Assembly: GCA_900322215.1 (NCBI GenBank)
Contig: ONYW01000005.1
Span: 1-63,222, forward strand
Direction: 5' to 3'
Source: an uncultured Eubacteriales bacterium
GTDB taxonomy: Bacteria; Bacillota; Clostridia; Christensenellales; CAG-917
DNA: 63,222 bases
The stretch's first letter is position 1, and the number at the start of each line of letters is the position of its first letter. The notes under the pieces are model-generated. The model was not told the origin of the DNA. It made no database searches and saw only the letters and a program-made list of their open reading frames with translations. Below are positions 44,232 to 52,378 of the stretch, piece after piece. A program made the translations under genes and the position numbers.

Positions 44232-44260
44232 ATAATAATATTATTGACGGCGTTTGTCAA
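44232..44260 (-). promoter_or_regulatory. Promoter of tRNA-Asn
   Basis: Minus strand TTGACA (44255-44260), 17 bp, TATTAT (44232-44237), about 150 bp upstream of the tRNA 5' end; the precursor would include both 33-bp repeats. Confidence 0.6.
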
Positions 44261-44436
44261 CTCTATTTGAAAAAATTTCTTCTTATTTGTTTTCTTTTCG
44301 CTTTTTGGTATAGTTTGACGGCGGCGTTTGAACGGTATTTGGCAAAAAATTGAGAAAAACACATAGTGTTTATTTGACAATTCGGGGTTTTGGGGTTAAT
44401 CTATTATCATTAAACACTTTAATGGAGTAAAGAGAC

Positions 44437-46977
44437 ATGAAAACAAAAAAATTTATAGTTGTAATGATGGCGATTTTGTTGATCGTTACCGTTGCTCTAA
44501 CGTCTGTGGCTTGCAATAAAAAAGATAGCCCGTCGTCGGAGCCTTCGGCGGACACGGCGACAAAATACACCGTCACATTCGATCCGAGAAACGGTTCTAC
44601 CCCGACGACCGTATCGGTCAACGAAGGCGGAACGGTTGCGCTTCCTGAGTCTCCGACTCTAAACGGCGCGGACTTTTTGGGCTGGTACACGGCAAAGACT
44701 GTCAAGGGCACAAAGTGGACGCCTGAAACCGCTGTCACTGAGAACACATATCTTTATGGCGTATGGAAAGCAAAAGACGGAACGGAGACGATAGATCTTG
44801 AGTTGTCTTATATTGCGGGCGCTTCAAACGACAAGTTGTTCTCATATTCATTGGCGGTTGTTCCAGGAACGATGGCAGCGTTTCCGACGATTGAAAGAAA
44901 GTGCTTTGATTTTGCAGGCTGGTATAAAGACGCAGACGGACAAAATCAGTTTGACGAATCCACTATCATTTCGGAACCTCTCTCTTTGTACGGATTGTGG
45001 TCTCTTAAATCCGGACACGAACTCACGCAATCGTCGGTACTGAACGCAACTTGCACGGAATACGGTTATACCAATTATACGTGTTCATGCGGTGCAAAGC
45101 ACAAAGACAACTTTACTCTTCCGCTCGGTCATGAATTTGATTTTTCAAATGCGACGTACAACGGCGAAGACGACTATTTTGTGATGGTCGGCTGTATCCA
45201 TGACGGCTGCGACGTCGGTTTGAGAAGAGAAAGCGAAAGAGAATTTGACGAAGCTTTCAAATATACGTATTCCGAAGAGATTAAGGCTTCTATCGAACAA
45301 CATATAGCGGATCTTTCAGAACAAATCGACGCGGCTCCGAGATATGACGAGACAAATCCGGAGCATAAAAACACGGATACGTACGATGAAGCAACTCAAA
45401 CTTGGACGCATAATAATCTTGCTCTTTACAATGCAAACAAGCAATTTGAAGAGACATATTATGACAAGTTTATCGAAGATTTAAACTATGTTGTCGAACA
45501 ATATCAAATCGGCTACGTTTATTATTGCGTTTACGATCCGGACGCAGAGTGGGAAGCAAAGTATAACAACGTTCAAAAAGCATACAACGATATGATTTCT
45601 ACGTATTATTCTTTGTTCGGCGAAGTTTACGACACATATTACCGCGAATATTTCTTCTCGGAAGAAGACGGCTGGACAGAGGAAGAAATCGAGAAGGTAT
45701 TGATTCTTTCAGCGGCGTATGGCGGAGAAGAATATAAATCAATAAACGACAGTATTGACGAAATAGAAGTTAATTTCCGTTCTCTTTCGGATCAAATCGT
45801 TTCCGATTCATCGGGTACAAACGGTAGTATTGTTCCTAATATGTATGGCGAATACGTAAATTATAAAAATCAACTCGCTCAACTTTCGGGCTATGAAAAC
45901 TACGTCGAGTATGCCTACGTAAACGAATACGACAGAGACTACTCCCCTGCGGACGTCGCTCAGCTTCGCGCGTACGCAAAAGAATATATAGTTCCTATAT
46001 TCCACAAAATAAACAATTCTTATCAACAGTCGTCTGCATACAAGTTCAACGAAAAACAAAAAAAATATGTTGACGCACTTTTGAACGATTCTATCTTTAA
46101 ATCAAAGCTTACGTCCGATCTCGTCGGCTCATACCTTAAAGAGATGAAAATCGAAGATTGCGATCGTCCGATGGACTATTATAGCAATTTGAATGAATTG
46201 TTCACCGTAAGAAATTATTTTACAGGAAATTATAGCGGCGCATTCAATTATTGGATAGAAGCACAACAAAAATCCGCACTCTATTTCGGACCGGGCTCAT
46301 ACAGCGGCGCATTCACATTTATTCACGAATTCGGCCACTACAACAACTCATATTACAACCACGGTACAAGCATGTCGTACGACCTCGACGAAACACACTC
46401 TCAAGGCAACGAAATGATGTTCCTCGCATATCTCAAAAACGTTATACCTGAAGACTGCAATAAGGTTTATACAACTGTAAAAGACGATCAATTGTACAAT
46501 ATGCTTGCAATCTCTTTGCTTGCTATGTGCGTTGATGAGTTTGAACAAGCGGTATATACAAACACTTATACGGGAGCCTTGTATGAAGACGGTATTTCAC
46601 CATCCGAATATGACAGTTTATTTGCTACTATTATGAATGAATACGGACTCACCGGTTCTCTCAATCCTGCTTATTGGAGATACGTAGTTATCGAGTCGGC
46701 GTGCTATTATATCTCATACTCCACGTCGGCAATGGCAAGTATTCAACTTTATGCAATGGCGATGCAAGATCTCGAAGAAAACGGAAATCTTGACGCTACG
46801 AGAGAAAAGTATTACAAACTCATCACTTTCACGGATGATGAAAACAATGCTCATACGGATTTCGTCGGAGACAGAGTCGTTGATATCGGCTTTGCGGACA
46901 CTCTGAAATTCGCAGGACTTTACAGCCCGTTTGAAGAGAACTTCTACGAATATCTGTACAATTATTTTATGAATTAA
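44437..46977 (+). CDS. Lipoprotein zinc peptidase (M3-like) with InlB-type repeats
   Basis: 846 residues. The start M-K-T-K-K, a hydrophobic core and lipobox S-V-A-C (about residue 26) predict a membrane-anchored exported protein. Two InlB B-repeat/Flg_new domains follow (T-V-T-F-D-P-R-N-G...F-L-G-W-Y; F-D-F-A-G-W-Y), then a Cys-containing segment. The helical catalytic part has F-I-H-E-F-G-H (about residue 630) and a downstream E in H-S-Q-G-N-E that fits the third zinc ligand of M3 oligoendopeptidases. It probably cleaves peptides outside the cell. Ribosome site TGGAG. A terminator follows directly. Confidence 0.82.
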   Translation: MKTKKFIVVMMAILLIVTVALTSVACNKKDSPSSEPSADTATKYTVTFDPRNGSTPTTVSVNEGGTVALPESPTLNGADFLGWYTAKTVKGTKWTPETAVTENTYLYGVWKAKDGTETIDLELSYIAGASNDKLFSYSLAVVPGTMAAFPTIERKCFDFAGWYKDADGQNQFDESTIISEPLSLYGLWSLKSGHELTQSSVLNATCTEYGYTNYTCSCGAKHKDNFTLPLGHEFDFSNATYNGEDDYFVMVGCIHDGCDVGLRRESEREFDEAFKYTYSEEIKASIEQHIADLSEQIDAAPRYDETNPEHKNTDTYDEATQTWTHNNLALYNANKQFEETYYDKFIEDLNYVVEQYQIGYVYYCVYDPDAEWEAKYNNVQKAYNDMISTYYSLFGEVYDTYYREYFFSEEDGWTEEEIEKVLILSAAYGGEEYKSINDSIDEIEVNFRSLSDQIVSDSSGTNGSIVPNMYGEYVNYKNQLAQLSGYENYVEYAYVNEYDRDYSPADVAQLRAYAKEYIVPIFHKINNSYQQSSAYKFNEKQKKYVDALLNDSIFKSKLTSDLVGSYLKEMKIEDCDRPMDYYSNLNELFTVRNYFTGNYSGAFNYWIEAQQKSALYFGPGSYSGAFTFIHEFGHYNNSYYNHGTSMSYDLDETHSQGNEMMFLAYLKNVIPEDCNKVYTTVKDDQLYNMLAISLLAMCVDEFEQAVYTNTYTGALYEDGISPSEYDSLFATIMNEYGLTGSLNPAYWRYVVIESACYYISYSTSAMASIQLYAMAMQDLEENGNLDATREKYYKLITFTDDENNAHTDFVGDRVVDIGFADTLKFAGLYSPFEENFYEYLYNYFMN

Positions 46978-46988
46978 TTAAAGTCAAA

Positions 46989-47013
46989 AACACCCTGCTT
47001 CGTGCAGGGTGTT
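46989..47013. terminator. Intrinsic terminator after the lipoprotein gene
   Basis: 10-bp stem AACACCCTGC/GCAGGGTGTT with a TTCGT loop and an 8-T run. Confidence 0.9.
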
Positions 47014-47053
47014 TTTTTTGTGCTAAATTTTAATTTTTAACACAAAACACACT

Positions 47054-47317
47054 TTATTTTTTCGTTTTGAACGCAAAAACTATCGTTTCTTTCGCTTTGT
47101 GTGATAGTTTTTTCAGTTCATACTCTCTTTTGAGAGCCTCGCTTTTTGATGAAAATTCTTCAAAATAGACGACCTTTACAGGCAGGCGGGAGCGGGTATA
47201 CTTTGCGCCTTTTCCTGAATTGTGAGTCTTCTCTCTTCTCATTAAATCCGTCGTGTAGCCCGAATAATATGTGCCGTCAGCGCAGGACAATATGTAGGCA
47301 TAATATTTCTTTTCCAT
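47054..47317 (-). CDS. GIY-YIG nuclease family protein (YhbQ/UPF0213-like)
   Basis: 87 residues from ATG 47317. The pattern [19 protein letters not shown] is the GIY-YIG core; R-R and the later E[11 protein letters not shown] complete the family. These single-domain proteins are widespread, with a possible DNA-repair role that is not proven. There is no ribosome site, but a TATAAT lies 6 nt before the ATG, so the mRNA may be leaderless. Confidence 0.85.
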   Translation of the reverse strand: MEKKYYAYILSCADGTYYSGYTTDLMRREKTHNSGKGAKYTRSRLPVKVVYFEEFSSKSEALKREYELKKLSHKAKETIVFAFKTKK

Positions 47318-47323
47318 ACATCT

Positions 47324-47329
47324 ATTATA
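47324..47329 (-). promoter_or_regulatory. -10 box 6 nt before the GIY-YIG gene
   Basis: Minus strand TATAAT with only 6 nt to the ATG at 47317; the -35 region is weak. Confidence 0.5.
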
Positions 47330-47485
47330 CAATAAATATCAATTTTAATATAGAAATATTGAAAATTTTTCTTGCCAAACAAAAAAAGTATGTTAATATG
47401 TTTATACTTATCTAAGTATTTTTGAGTTTGATAAAAATCGCTTATTCAAAAATATTTTATTAGAAAAAAACAAAAAGGACGCGAA

Positions 47486-48607
47486 GTGTCTATGTGGGAA
47501 GCAATTCTTGACGCGCTGATTGACAGTTTGAAGATTTTGGGAGTTCTCGTCGTCTTCAACATAATCATCGCGCTCATAGAACCGAAAGTTTCAAAGAGCG
47601 TAAAAATGAGAGGAGCACTTGCCCCTCTTATCGGCGTTAGTTTGTCTCTTATCCCTCAATGCGGACTCTCCGTCGTTGCGACGGACCTCTATAAAAAACG
47701 TCATATAACTGTTGGCACACTCATAGGCGTATACCTTGCATGCAGCGACGAGGCACTTCCAATCTTTCTCGGATATCCGGATAGAGCGCTTGACGTACTC
47801 CCTCTCATCGCCCTTAAATTCGCGCTTGGTTTGATCTTCGGATACTCGATAGATCTTATTTACACAAAGAGCAAAAAGACAGTCTCACACCACTTATCTC
47901 ACTGTGACGACAGGTATCAAATTCTTCTCACTCACTGCGAAGGAGCCGAACTCGTAAAAAACGAGCAAACGGTTGAACAAGTCGAAGACGTAAAAATCAT
48001 TACGGAAACTCCAGTCATTCACGAGCATGAACACTTCGATCCCGCTCACCCTTATTGCATACACGAATCTCACGAAGTATGTCACTGTGAAGAATGCGAA
48101 AATAGTTCTTGCCCGCACGTTCACAAAGACGAACAGTACTCTATAAAGGCGGAAGAAAAGCAAGCCCCTACCACCCTTCAAAAGTGGCAAAAATACTGCT
48201 TTAAGCCAGTGCTTCATTCGCTTGAAATCTTTGCTTACGTGCTTGTAGTAAACATTATTTTCGGAATTATAGTATACTATGTCGGCGAAGACAAATTTGT
48301 AGATTTCCTTTTGACGAACAAATATATTGCTCCTCTCTTTTCCGTACTTGTAGGAGCGATTCCAAACTGCGTCTCCTCAGTCGTTATAAGTGAACTATAC
48401 ATTATGGGCGGTCTCGGATTCGGTGCAACTCTCGGCGGACTTTGCATGAACGCAGGACTCGGATTTCTCTTTCTTTTCAAAGACAGGGATAAAAAGCATA
48501 TAAAGGGCAATTTGCTTATTCTTCTCACGATGTTTTTAATAAGCGTCGCGGTATCTTATATCTTCTCCCTTGCTTTCAATTGGGGAACTTTAAACTTAGT
48601 AAAATAA
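47486..48607 (+). CDS. ArsP_2-type heavy-metal (probably manganese) exporter
   Basis: 373 residues in two halves of about four to five TM helices each. Each half carries I-P-(Q/N)-C-G/V motifs (L-I-P-Q-C-G-L-S and A-I-P-N-C-V-S-S). The halves are joined by a long cytosolic loop (about 135-235) dense in His, Cys and acidic residues, which suits metal binding. This is the layout of the ArsP_2 'putative 10-TM heavy-metal exporter' family. The GTG at 47486 has AAGGA at a suitable distance; ATG 47492 is an alternative. No metal riboswitch is seen upstream. Confidence 0.82.
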   Translation: MSMWEAILDALIDSLKILGVLVVFNIIIALIEPKVSKSVKMRGALAPLIGVSLSLIPQCGLSVVATDLYKKRHITVGTLIGVYLACSDEALPIFLGYPDRALDVLPLIALKFALGLIFGYSIDLIYTKSKKTVSHHLSHCDDRYQILLTHCEGAELVKNEQTVEQVEDVKIITETPVIHEHEHFDPAHPYCIHESHEVCHCEECENSSCPHVHKDEQYSIKAEEKQAPTTLQKWQKYCFKPVLHSLEIFAYVLVVNIIFGIIVYYVGEDKFVDFLLTNKYIAPLFSVLVGAIPNCVSSVVISELYIMGGLGFGATLGGLCMNAGLGFLFLFKDRDKKHIKGNLLILLTMFLISVAVSYIFSLAFNWGTLNLVK

Positions 48608-48898
48608 AAACACTAATTAAAATCTTTATTTTTTTTTTATTATATAAAAAATAAAACTCTCAAAACAAAGATTGTTGACAACTTTTGCTTTTATAAACAC
48701 AAAAAAGCCTGCGTATAAACAAAAATAACACAGTTTGTTCACACAAAACCATACACAAATTTGCAATATTTAGTAACTTTGAAGGGACGAATTCCCCAAG
48801 GTATTGTGGAGTTTGTGTGTTTTTCCACTTGTCAACACTCTTTATTTGTGTTATCATTATTAAAGATATAAAAGAAATAATAAATAGAAGGGTTATAT
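48608..48898. promoter_or_regulatory. dnaN upstream region with promoter
   Basis: AT-rich 290 bp. Promoter TTGTCA (48829-48834), 17 bp, TATCAT (48852-48857), then a 41-nt leader with AGAAGGG. TTGTTCACA (about 48737) and TTTTCCACTTGTC (48821) resemble weak DnaA boxes; the latter recurs at 61297. Confidence 0.6.
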
Positions 48899-49999
48899 AT
48901 GAAATTAATTTGCCAAGGATCAGAACTCAGTGACGCATTATCAAAAGTTGTGAAAGCGCTTCCCGTCAAGCGTACGAATCCTATTCTTGATGGTATTCGC
49001 CTTACGGCGAGCGGTGATACGCTCACCCTTTTTGCAACGGATCTTGAACTTGCGATAGAAAAGAAAATCAACGCTCAAGTTTTGCTTGAAGGAGAGATAG
49101 TCGTTCCGGGCAAACTTTTTGCTGACTATGCAAAGAAGATAGAAGAAGAGGAGATAGAACTTGACGGTACGGACGAGACAAAACTCACTATCCGCTACCT
49201 CGATAGCGCGGTGAACATTCGTTGTCTCAACAAGGATGAATATCCTCTCTTCAAAGAAGTCTCAACCGAGCATTCGTTTGTAATCCTCAAAAAGGATTTC
49301 AAGGAAGTTATTTCAAAGGTTATATTCAACGTGGCGGCGGATGACGCAAGACCTTCCCTTCGCGGTGTATGCCTCAACATACGCCCTGACGAACTCGAAG
49401 CAGTCGCGTCGGACGGCTATCGCTTGGCACTTGCAAAAGCCACGATTCAAAACAACGGCATTGTAGAAAAAATAGTTGTTCCCGCAAAGTCTATGAACGA
49501 ACTCAACCGCCTCGTGGACGACGGAGAGGAGACTGTTGCAGTCTATATTGAAAAGAACTATATCATGGTGGATCTCTTCCACACAAAGATAGTTACCCGC
49601 CTTATCAGCGAGGATTATATCAACTACGAAAAGATCATTCCAGGCGTCTTCACAACCGAAGTTACGGTTGACAAAAACATCTTTGAAAAATCTATCGACC
49701 GCGTCGCGCTTATGAACAGACTTGAAAAGAAGTCATACGTCAAGATGGAAATCAAAGAGGACAGCATGACTCTCGGAGCGCACTCCGAAGAAGGCGACGT
49801 CAACGAGAAAGTGACTATCGGTCTCAAAGGAAAAGACCTCACTATCGGTTTCAACTCAAAATATATCATCGACGCAATGCACGCAATAGACGAACCGTTT
49901 GTGACTCTCAACTTCACAACCTCCACTGCCCCTGGAATTATTAAGGGGTCAACGGAGAATTGGTTGTATTTGATTTTGCCGCTTAGAGTTATAGGATAA
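48899..49999 (+). CDS. dnaN: DNA polymerase III subunit beta (sliding clamp)
   Basis: 366 residues, the normal length. Three successive clamp domains are recognisable: M-K-L-I-C...L-P-V-K-R-T-N-P-I-L-D-G-I in domain 1, D-D-A-R-P-S-L-R-G-V-C-L and S-D-G-Y-R-L-A in domain 2, and the closing L-I-L-P-L-R-V at the C-terminus. It forms the ring that tethers polymerase to DNA. Own promoter and ribosome site AGAAGGG. It is followed by a terminator, so it is not co-transcribed with dnaA, which is inverted. Confidence 0.97.
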   Translation: MKLICQGSELSDALSKVVKALPVKRTNPILDGIRLTASGDTLTLFATDLELAIEKKINAQVLLEGEIVVPGKLFADYAKKIEEEEIELDGTDETKLTIRYLDSAVNIRCLNKDEYPLFKEVSTEHSFVILKKDFKEVISKVIFNVAADDARPSLRGVCLNIRPDELEAVASDGYRLALAKATIQNNGIVEKIVVPAKSMNELNRLVDDGEETVAVYIEKNYIMVDLFHTKIVTRLISEDYINYEKIIPGVFTTEVTVDKNIFEKSIDRVALMNRLEKKSYVKMEIKEDSMTLGAHSEEGDVNEKVTIGLKGKDLTIGFNSKYIIDAMHAIDEPFVTLNFTTSTAPGIIKGSTENWLYLILPLRVIG

Positions 50000-50043
50000 A
50001 ACAGTGCTATTTGGCGATTGACTGTGTCAGACTTATAAAAATA

Positions 50044-50070
50044 AAAACACCGCATAAGCGGTGTTTTTTT
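50044..50070 (+). terminator. Intrinsic terminator of dnaN
   Basis: 10-bp stem AAAACACCGC/GCGGTGTTTT with loop ATAA and a T run, 45 bp past the stop. Confidence 0.85.
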
Positions 50071-50079
50071 ATAATATTT

Positions 50080-50157
50080 GTTATATCACTATGTGGTTAT
50101 ATTCGCTACGCGAGTTATATGCAACTTTGTTGCGTTATATTCTTTGCCCTGCAAAGA
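50080..50157. repeat. Hairpin array 3: spacer GTTATAT
   Basis: GTTATAT occurs at 50080, 50096, 50114 and 50134. Each is followed by a different hairpin with a 3-nt loop: CAC-TAT-GTG, TCGC-TAC-GCGA, GCAAC-TTT-GTTGC and TCTTTGC-CCT-GCAAAGA. Confidence 0.8.
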
Positions 50158-50189
50158 GTTGTGGAAGAATATAATTGTTTTCCTCAACT

Positions 50190-50250
50190 CACGGTATAGC
50201 CGTGGACTTCACTCGCACTTGCGAACTTCACTCCCAAAGGGAACTTCACT
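50190..50250. repeat. Hairpin array 4: spacer (A/G)ACTTCACT
   Basis: The spacer occurs at 50205, 50224 and 50242, interleaved with CACGG-TATAG-CCGTG, TCGC-ACTT-GCGA and TCCC-AAA-GGGA. It lies only 32 bp beyond array 3. The stretch from here to 50395 holds no gene beyond a weak ACCTC/GAGGT hairpin near 50322. Confidence 0.75.
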
Positions 50251-50395
50251 CATATTGATGTATACGGCAATCCGTGATATAGAAAAAAGTTAGTATAATT
50301 TATACGATTAAATAAAAAAACACCTCGTTGAGGTACTTTTTCAATGATGTGTGCCTACGACACGTTATGGCTGTATTAAAACGCATCGAAGATGC

Positions 50396-50599
50396 TTAGT
50401 AGTGTATGCGCCCTATAAGTGCATCAACCGAGACGTCGAAGATGTCTGCGAGTTTGCATAGTGTCGCTATGTTTGGCTCGCCTGTGCCTTTTTCGTAGCG
50501 ACTGTAGGATTGCTGCTTTATGTCTAGCATCTGGGCAAGTTGCGCTTGTGTATAACCGAACTGTATTCTTAAATTTTTTAGATTAGTCGAAAAGTCCAT
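50396..50599 (-). CDS. Small XRE-family transcriptional regulator
   Basis: 67 residues, essentially one helix-turn-helix domain (L-R-I-Q-F-G-Y-T-Q-A-Q-L-A then Q-Q-S-Y-S-R-Y-E-K-G). Targets are unknown. It lies between dnaN and dnaA. There is no ribosome site; TATCAT is 7 nt before the ATG with ATGACA 18 bp further up, so a leaderless mRNA is likely. Confidence 0.85.
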   Translation of the reverse strand: MDFSTNLKNLRIQFGYTQAQLAQMLDIKQQSYSRYEKGTGEPNIATLCKLADIFDVSVDALIGRIHY

Positions 50600-50606
50600 A
50601 TTCCAA

Positions 50607-50636
50607 ATGATACAACTCTCTCAAAATCTATGTCAT
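50607..50636 (-). promoter_or_regulatory. Promoter abutting the XRE gene start
   Basis: Minus strand ATGACA (50631-50636), 18 bp, TATCAT (50607-50612), 7 nt to ATG 50599. Confidence 0.55.
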
Positions 50637-50685
50637 TATACAACAAATTATTGTTTTTTTTTACTTATTTTTTATAAAAAAAATA

Positions 50686-50706
50686 AAACACCGCAAAACG
50701 GTGTTT
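50686..50706. terminator. Hairpin AAACACCG/CGGTGTTT
   Basis: 8-bp stem with loop CAAAA between dnaA and the XRE gene, flanked by A/T-rich sequence; probably an end point for dnaA transcription (minus strand). Confidence 0.5.
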
Positions 50707-50721
50707 CGTTCTCTCTTGAAA

Positions 50722-50745
50722 AACTGTGATATTTGGATGAAGAGC
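50722..50745 (-). ncRNA. Remnant of the stop-codon element (3' arm only)
   Basis: Plus-strand CTGTGATATTTGGATGA nearly repeats the outer arm of copy A (CCGTGATATTTGGATGA). The rest of the element is missing, so this is a relic next to the complete copy B. Confidence 0.45.
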
Positions 50746-50784
50746 CAGGTCAAACAAACAAAATATAACAAAATATAATAAATT

Positions 50785-50908
50785 AAAAATGCGTGAGCAA
50801 GATGAGATGCGAGGAAGGGCGGTTTTTTTTGGAGCGCGCGTACTGATGGTACGTAACCGACAAAAAAAGTGACCTGACAAAGCAGGTCGCTTGCTCACGC
50901 ATTTTTTA
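50785..50908 (-). ncRNA. Structured stop-codon element, copy B (after dnaA)
   Basis: In dnaA-sense orientation the element starts within the TAA stop. The outer stem is a perfect 17 bp (50785-50801 with 50890-50906). Inside are TTGTCA, GTCGGTTACGTAC, GTACGCGC, CTCC, CGCCCTTCCT and GCATCTCATC, as in copy A. Outer-stem sequence is unrelated to A or C, yet fully paired. Confidence 0.65.
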
Positions 50909-52273
50909 ACGTTGGAGGAGCATATTGCGTAGGTCATACACAATAATTTTTATTCTCGGATTGTTTTTGATGTCCTCGCTTATCTTGTCTCTTGCGTGAA
51001 TGATCGTCGTATGGTCGCGCCCGCCGAACATCTCGCCTATTTGCACGAGCGGGATAGAAAGCAGTTCCGTGATGAGGTAGATAGCGATCATTCTCGGTTC
51101 TACGACGTTTTTCGTCTTCTTCTTTGAGAAGATATCCGCCGTTGAAATTTTGAAATATTTGCAAACGGTGTCAATTATATCGCTTGCGTCTATCGTGTCC
51201 TTTCTGTCGTCGATGAAGTCCGCGAGCGCGTCGTGCGCAAGTTCGCGGGTGTTGATGACGGTGTTTGAAAGAGAACTGAAAAAGATAATTTTGTTGAGAA
51301 GCCCTTCCATTTCCCTTATGTTTGAAGTGGAATTCTCCGCGATAAACTCCGCGACGTCGTCGGACAAATCGAATTTTGACTGTGCCGCCTTGTTTTTGAG
51401 AATGGCGACGCGAGTCTCCATATCCGGCGTTTGAATGTCGACGGTGAGTCCCCAACTGAAACGCGTAGAGAGCCTGTCGGCGAGTTTTTCCATCTCCTTT
51501 GGCGCGCGGTCGGAAGTGAGAATGATTTGCTTTCCCGACTGGTACAAGTCATTGAAGATGTTGAAGAAGGCGTTTTGAGTGGCGTCTTTGCCGTTTATCG
51601 CCTGAATATCGTCTATCATGAGTACGTCGCAGGAGCGATACTTTTCTCTGAACTTATTGTTTTCCTCGTTTGAACCGCTGCGTATGACTTGAATGATCTC
51701 CGTGACAAGGTCGTCCGCCGTGACGTAAAGCACGTTCGCGTTCTTGTTCTTTTTGAAGATATGATTTCCTATCGCGTGGAGCAAGTGCGTTTTGCCAAGT
51801 CCGACGCCCGAATAGATAAAGAGAGGATTGAATTTTGTGCCGGGTTCTTCCGCAACCGTCTTGCTTGCGGCAAGCGCGTATGCGTTGGATTTGCCCTCCA
51901 CAAAGGTGTCAAAAGTGTATTTTGGAAGAAACGGATTCTTCTTCTTGCTTTGTACGACGGGTGTTGAGACGACAAAGCCCGCATTTTCGACAAAATCCGA
52001 CTGATTTTTGAGATAATCGTCTTTTTTGTCCGCCGTCGTGATGACAACGTCTTTGACGGAGGAGTTTATGGCGGAAGCGACTTCCTTTATCGTATCGAGA
52101 TACTTTGAGTCGATGGTCTTTTTTGCGGTTGCCGAAATCGTCGACAGCACGAGCGCGCCCCCGACAAAGCAAACGGGTTCGAGTTTTTCGATCCACACTT
52201 CATAGCTTATCGCCTGAATGGAGATGGACAACTCTTCCTTGCAATTTTCCCAAAATTCCTCGATATTTATCAT
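50906..52273 (-). CDS. dnaA: Chromosomal replication initiator protein
   Basis: 455 residues from ATG 52273. Domain I is near 1-80, followed by a linker, then AAA+ domain III with Walker A G-V-G-L-G-K-T-H and Walker B V-L-M-I-D-D-I-Q. Domain IV carries the DnaA-box signature G-G-R-D-H-T-T-I-I-H-A. It binds oriC and opens the duplex. The gene is inverted relative to dnaN and recF, unlike the usual dnaA-dnaN-recF order of Bacillota. There is no ribosome site; a TATAAT sits 7 nt before the ATG. The stop codon overlaps structured element B. Confidence 0.97.
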   Translation of the reverse strand: MINIEEFWENCKEELSISIQAISYEVWIEKLEPVCFVGGALVLSTISATAKKTIDSKYLDTIKEVASAINSSVKDVVITTADKKDDYLKNQSDFVENAGFVVSTPVVQSKKKNPFLPKYTFDTFVEGKSNAYALAASKTVAEEPGTKFNPLFIYSGVGLGKTHLLHAIGNHIFKKNKNANVLYVTADDLVTEIIQVIRSGSNEENNKFREKYRSCDVLMIDDIQAINGKDATQNAFFNIFNDLYQSGKQIILTSDRAPKEMEKLADRLSTRFSWGLTVDIQTPDMETRVAILKNKAAQSKFDLSDDVAEFIAENSTSNIREMEGLLNKIIFFSSLSNTVINTRELAHDALADFIDDRKDTIDASDIIDTVCKYFKISTADIFSKKKTKNVVEPRMIAIYLITELLSIPLVQIGEMFGGRDHTTIIHARDKISEDIKNNPRIKIIVYDLRNMLLQR

Positions 52274-52280
52274 ACCGACA

Positions 52281-52308
52281 ATTATAGCAAACCGAAAAAA
52301 TTTTTCAA
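52281..52308 (-). promoter_or_regulatory. Promoter of dnaA, leaderless type
   Basis: Minus strand TTGAAA (52303-52308), 16 bp, TATAAT (52281-52286), then 7 nt to ATG 52273. Confidence 0.65.
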
Positions 52309-52343
52309 GCAAAAAATAAAAAAATAAAACTAAATACAAGATG

Positions 52344-52372
52344 TTGAAAAAAATTCGCTCATAAGTTATACT
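52344..52372 (+). promoter_or_regulatory. Promoter of recF, leaderless type
   Basis: TTGAAA (52344-52349), 17 bp, TATACT (52367-52372), then 6 nt to ATG 52379. Divergent from the dnaA promoter within 105 bp. Confidence 0.65.
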
Positions 52373-52378
52373 TCTAGT

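Noticed and set aside
52274-52378. oriC between dnaA and recF
   Set aside because: The 105-bp gap is filled by two divergent promoters and has no DnaA-box cluster.
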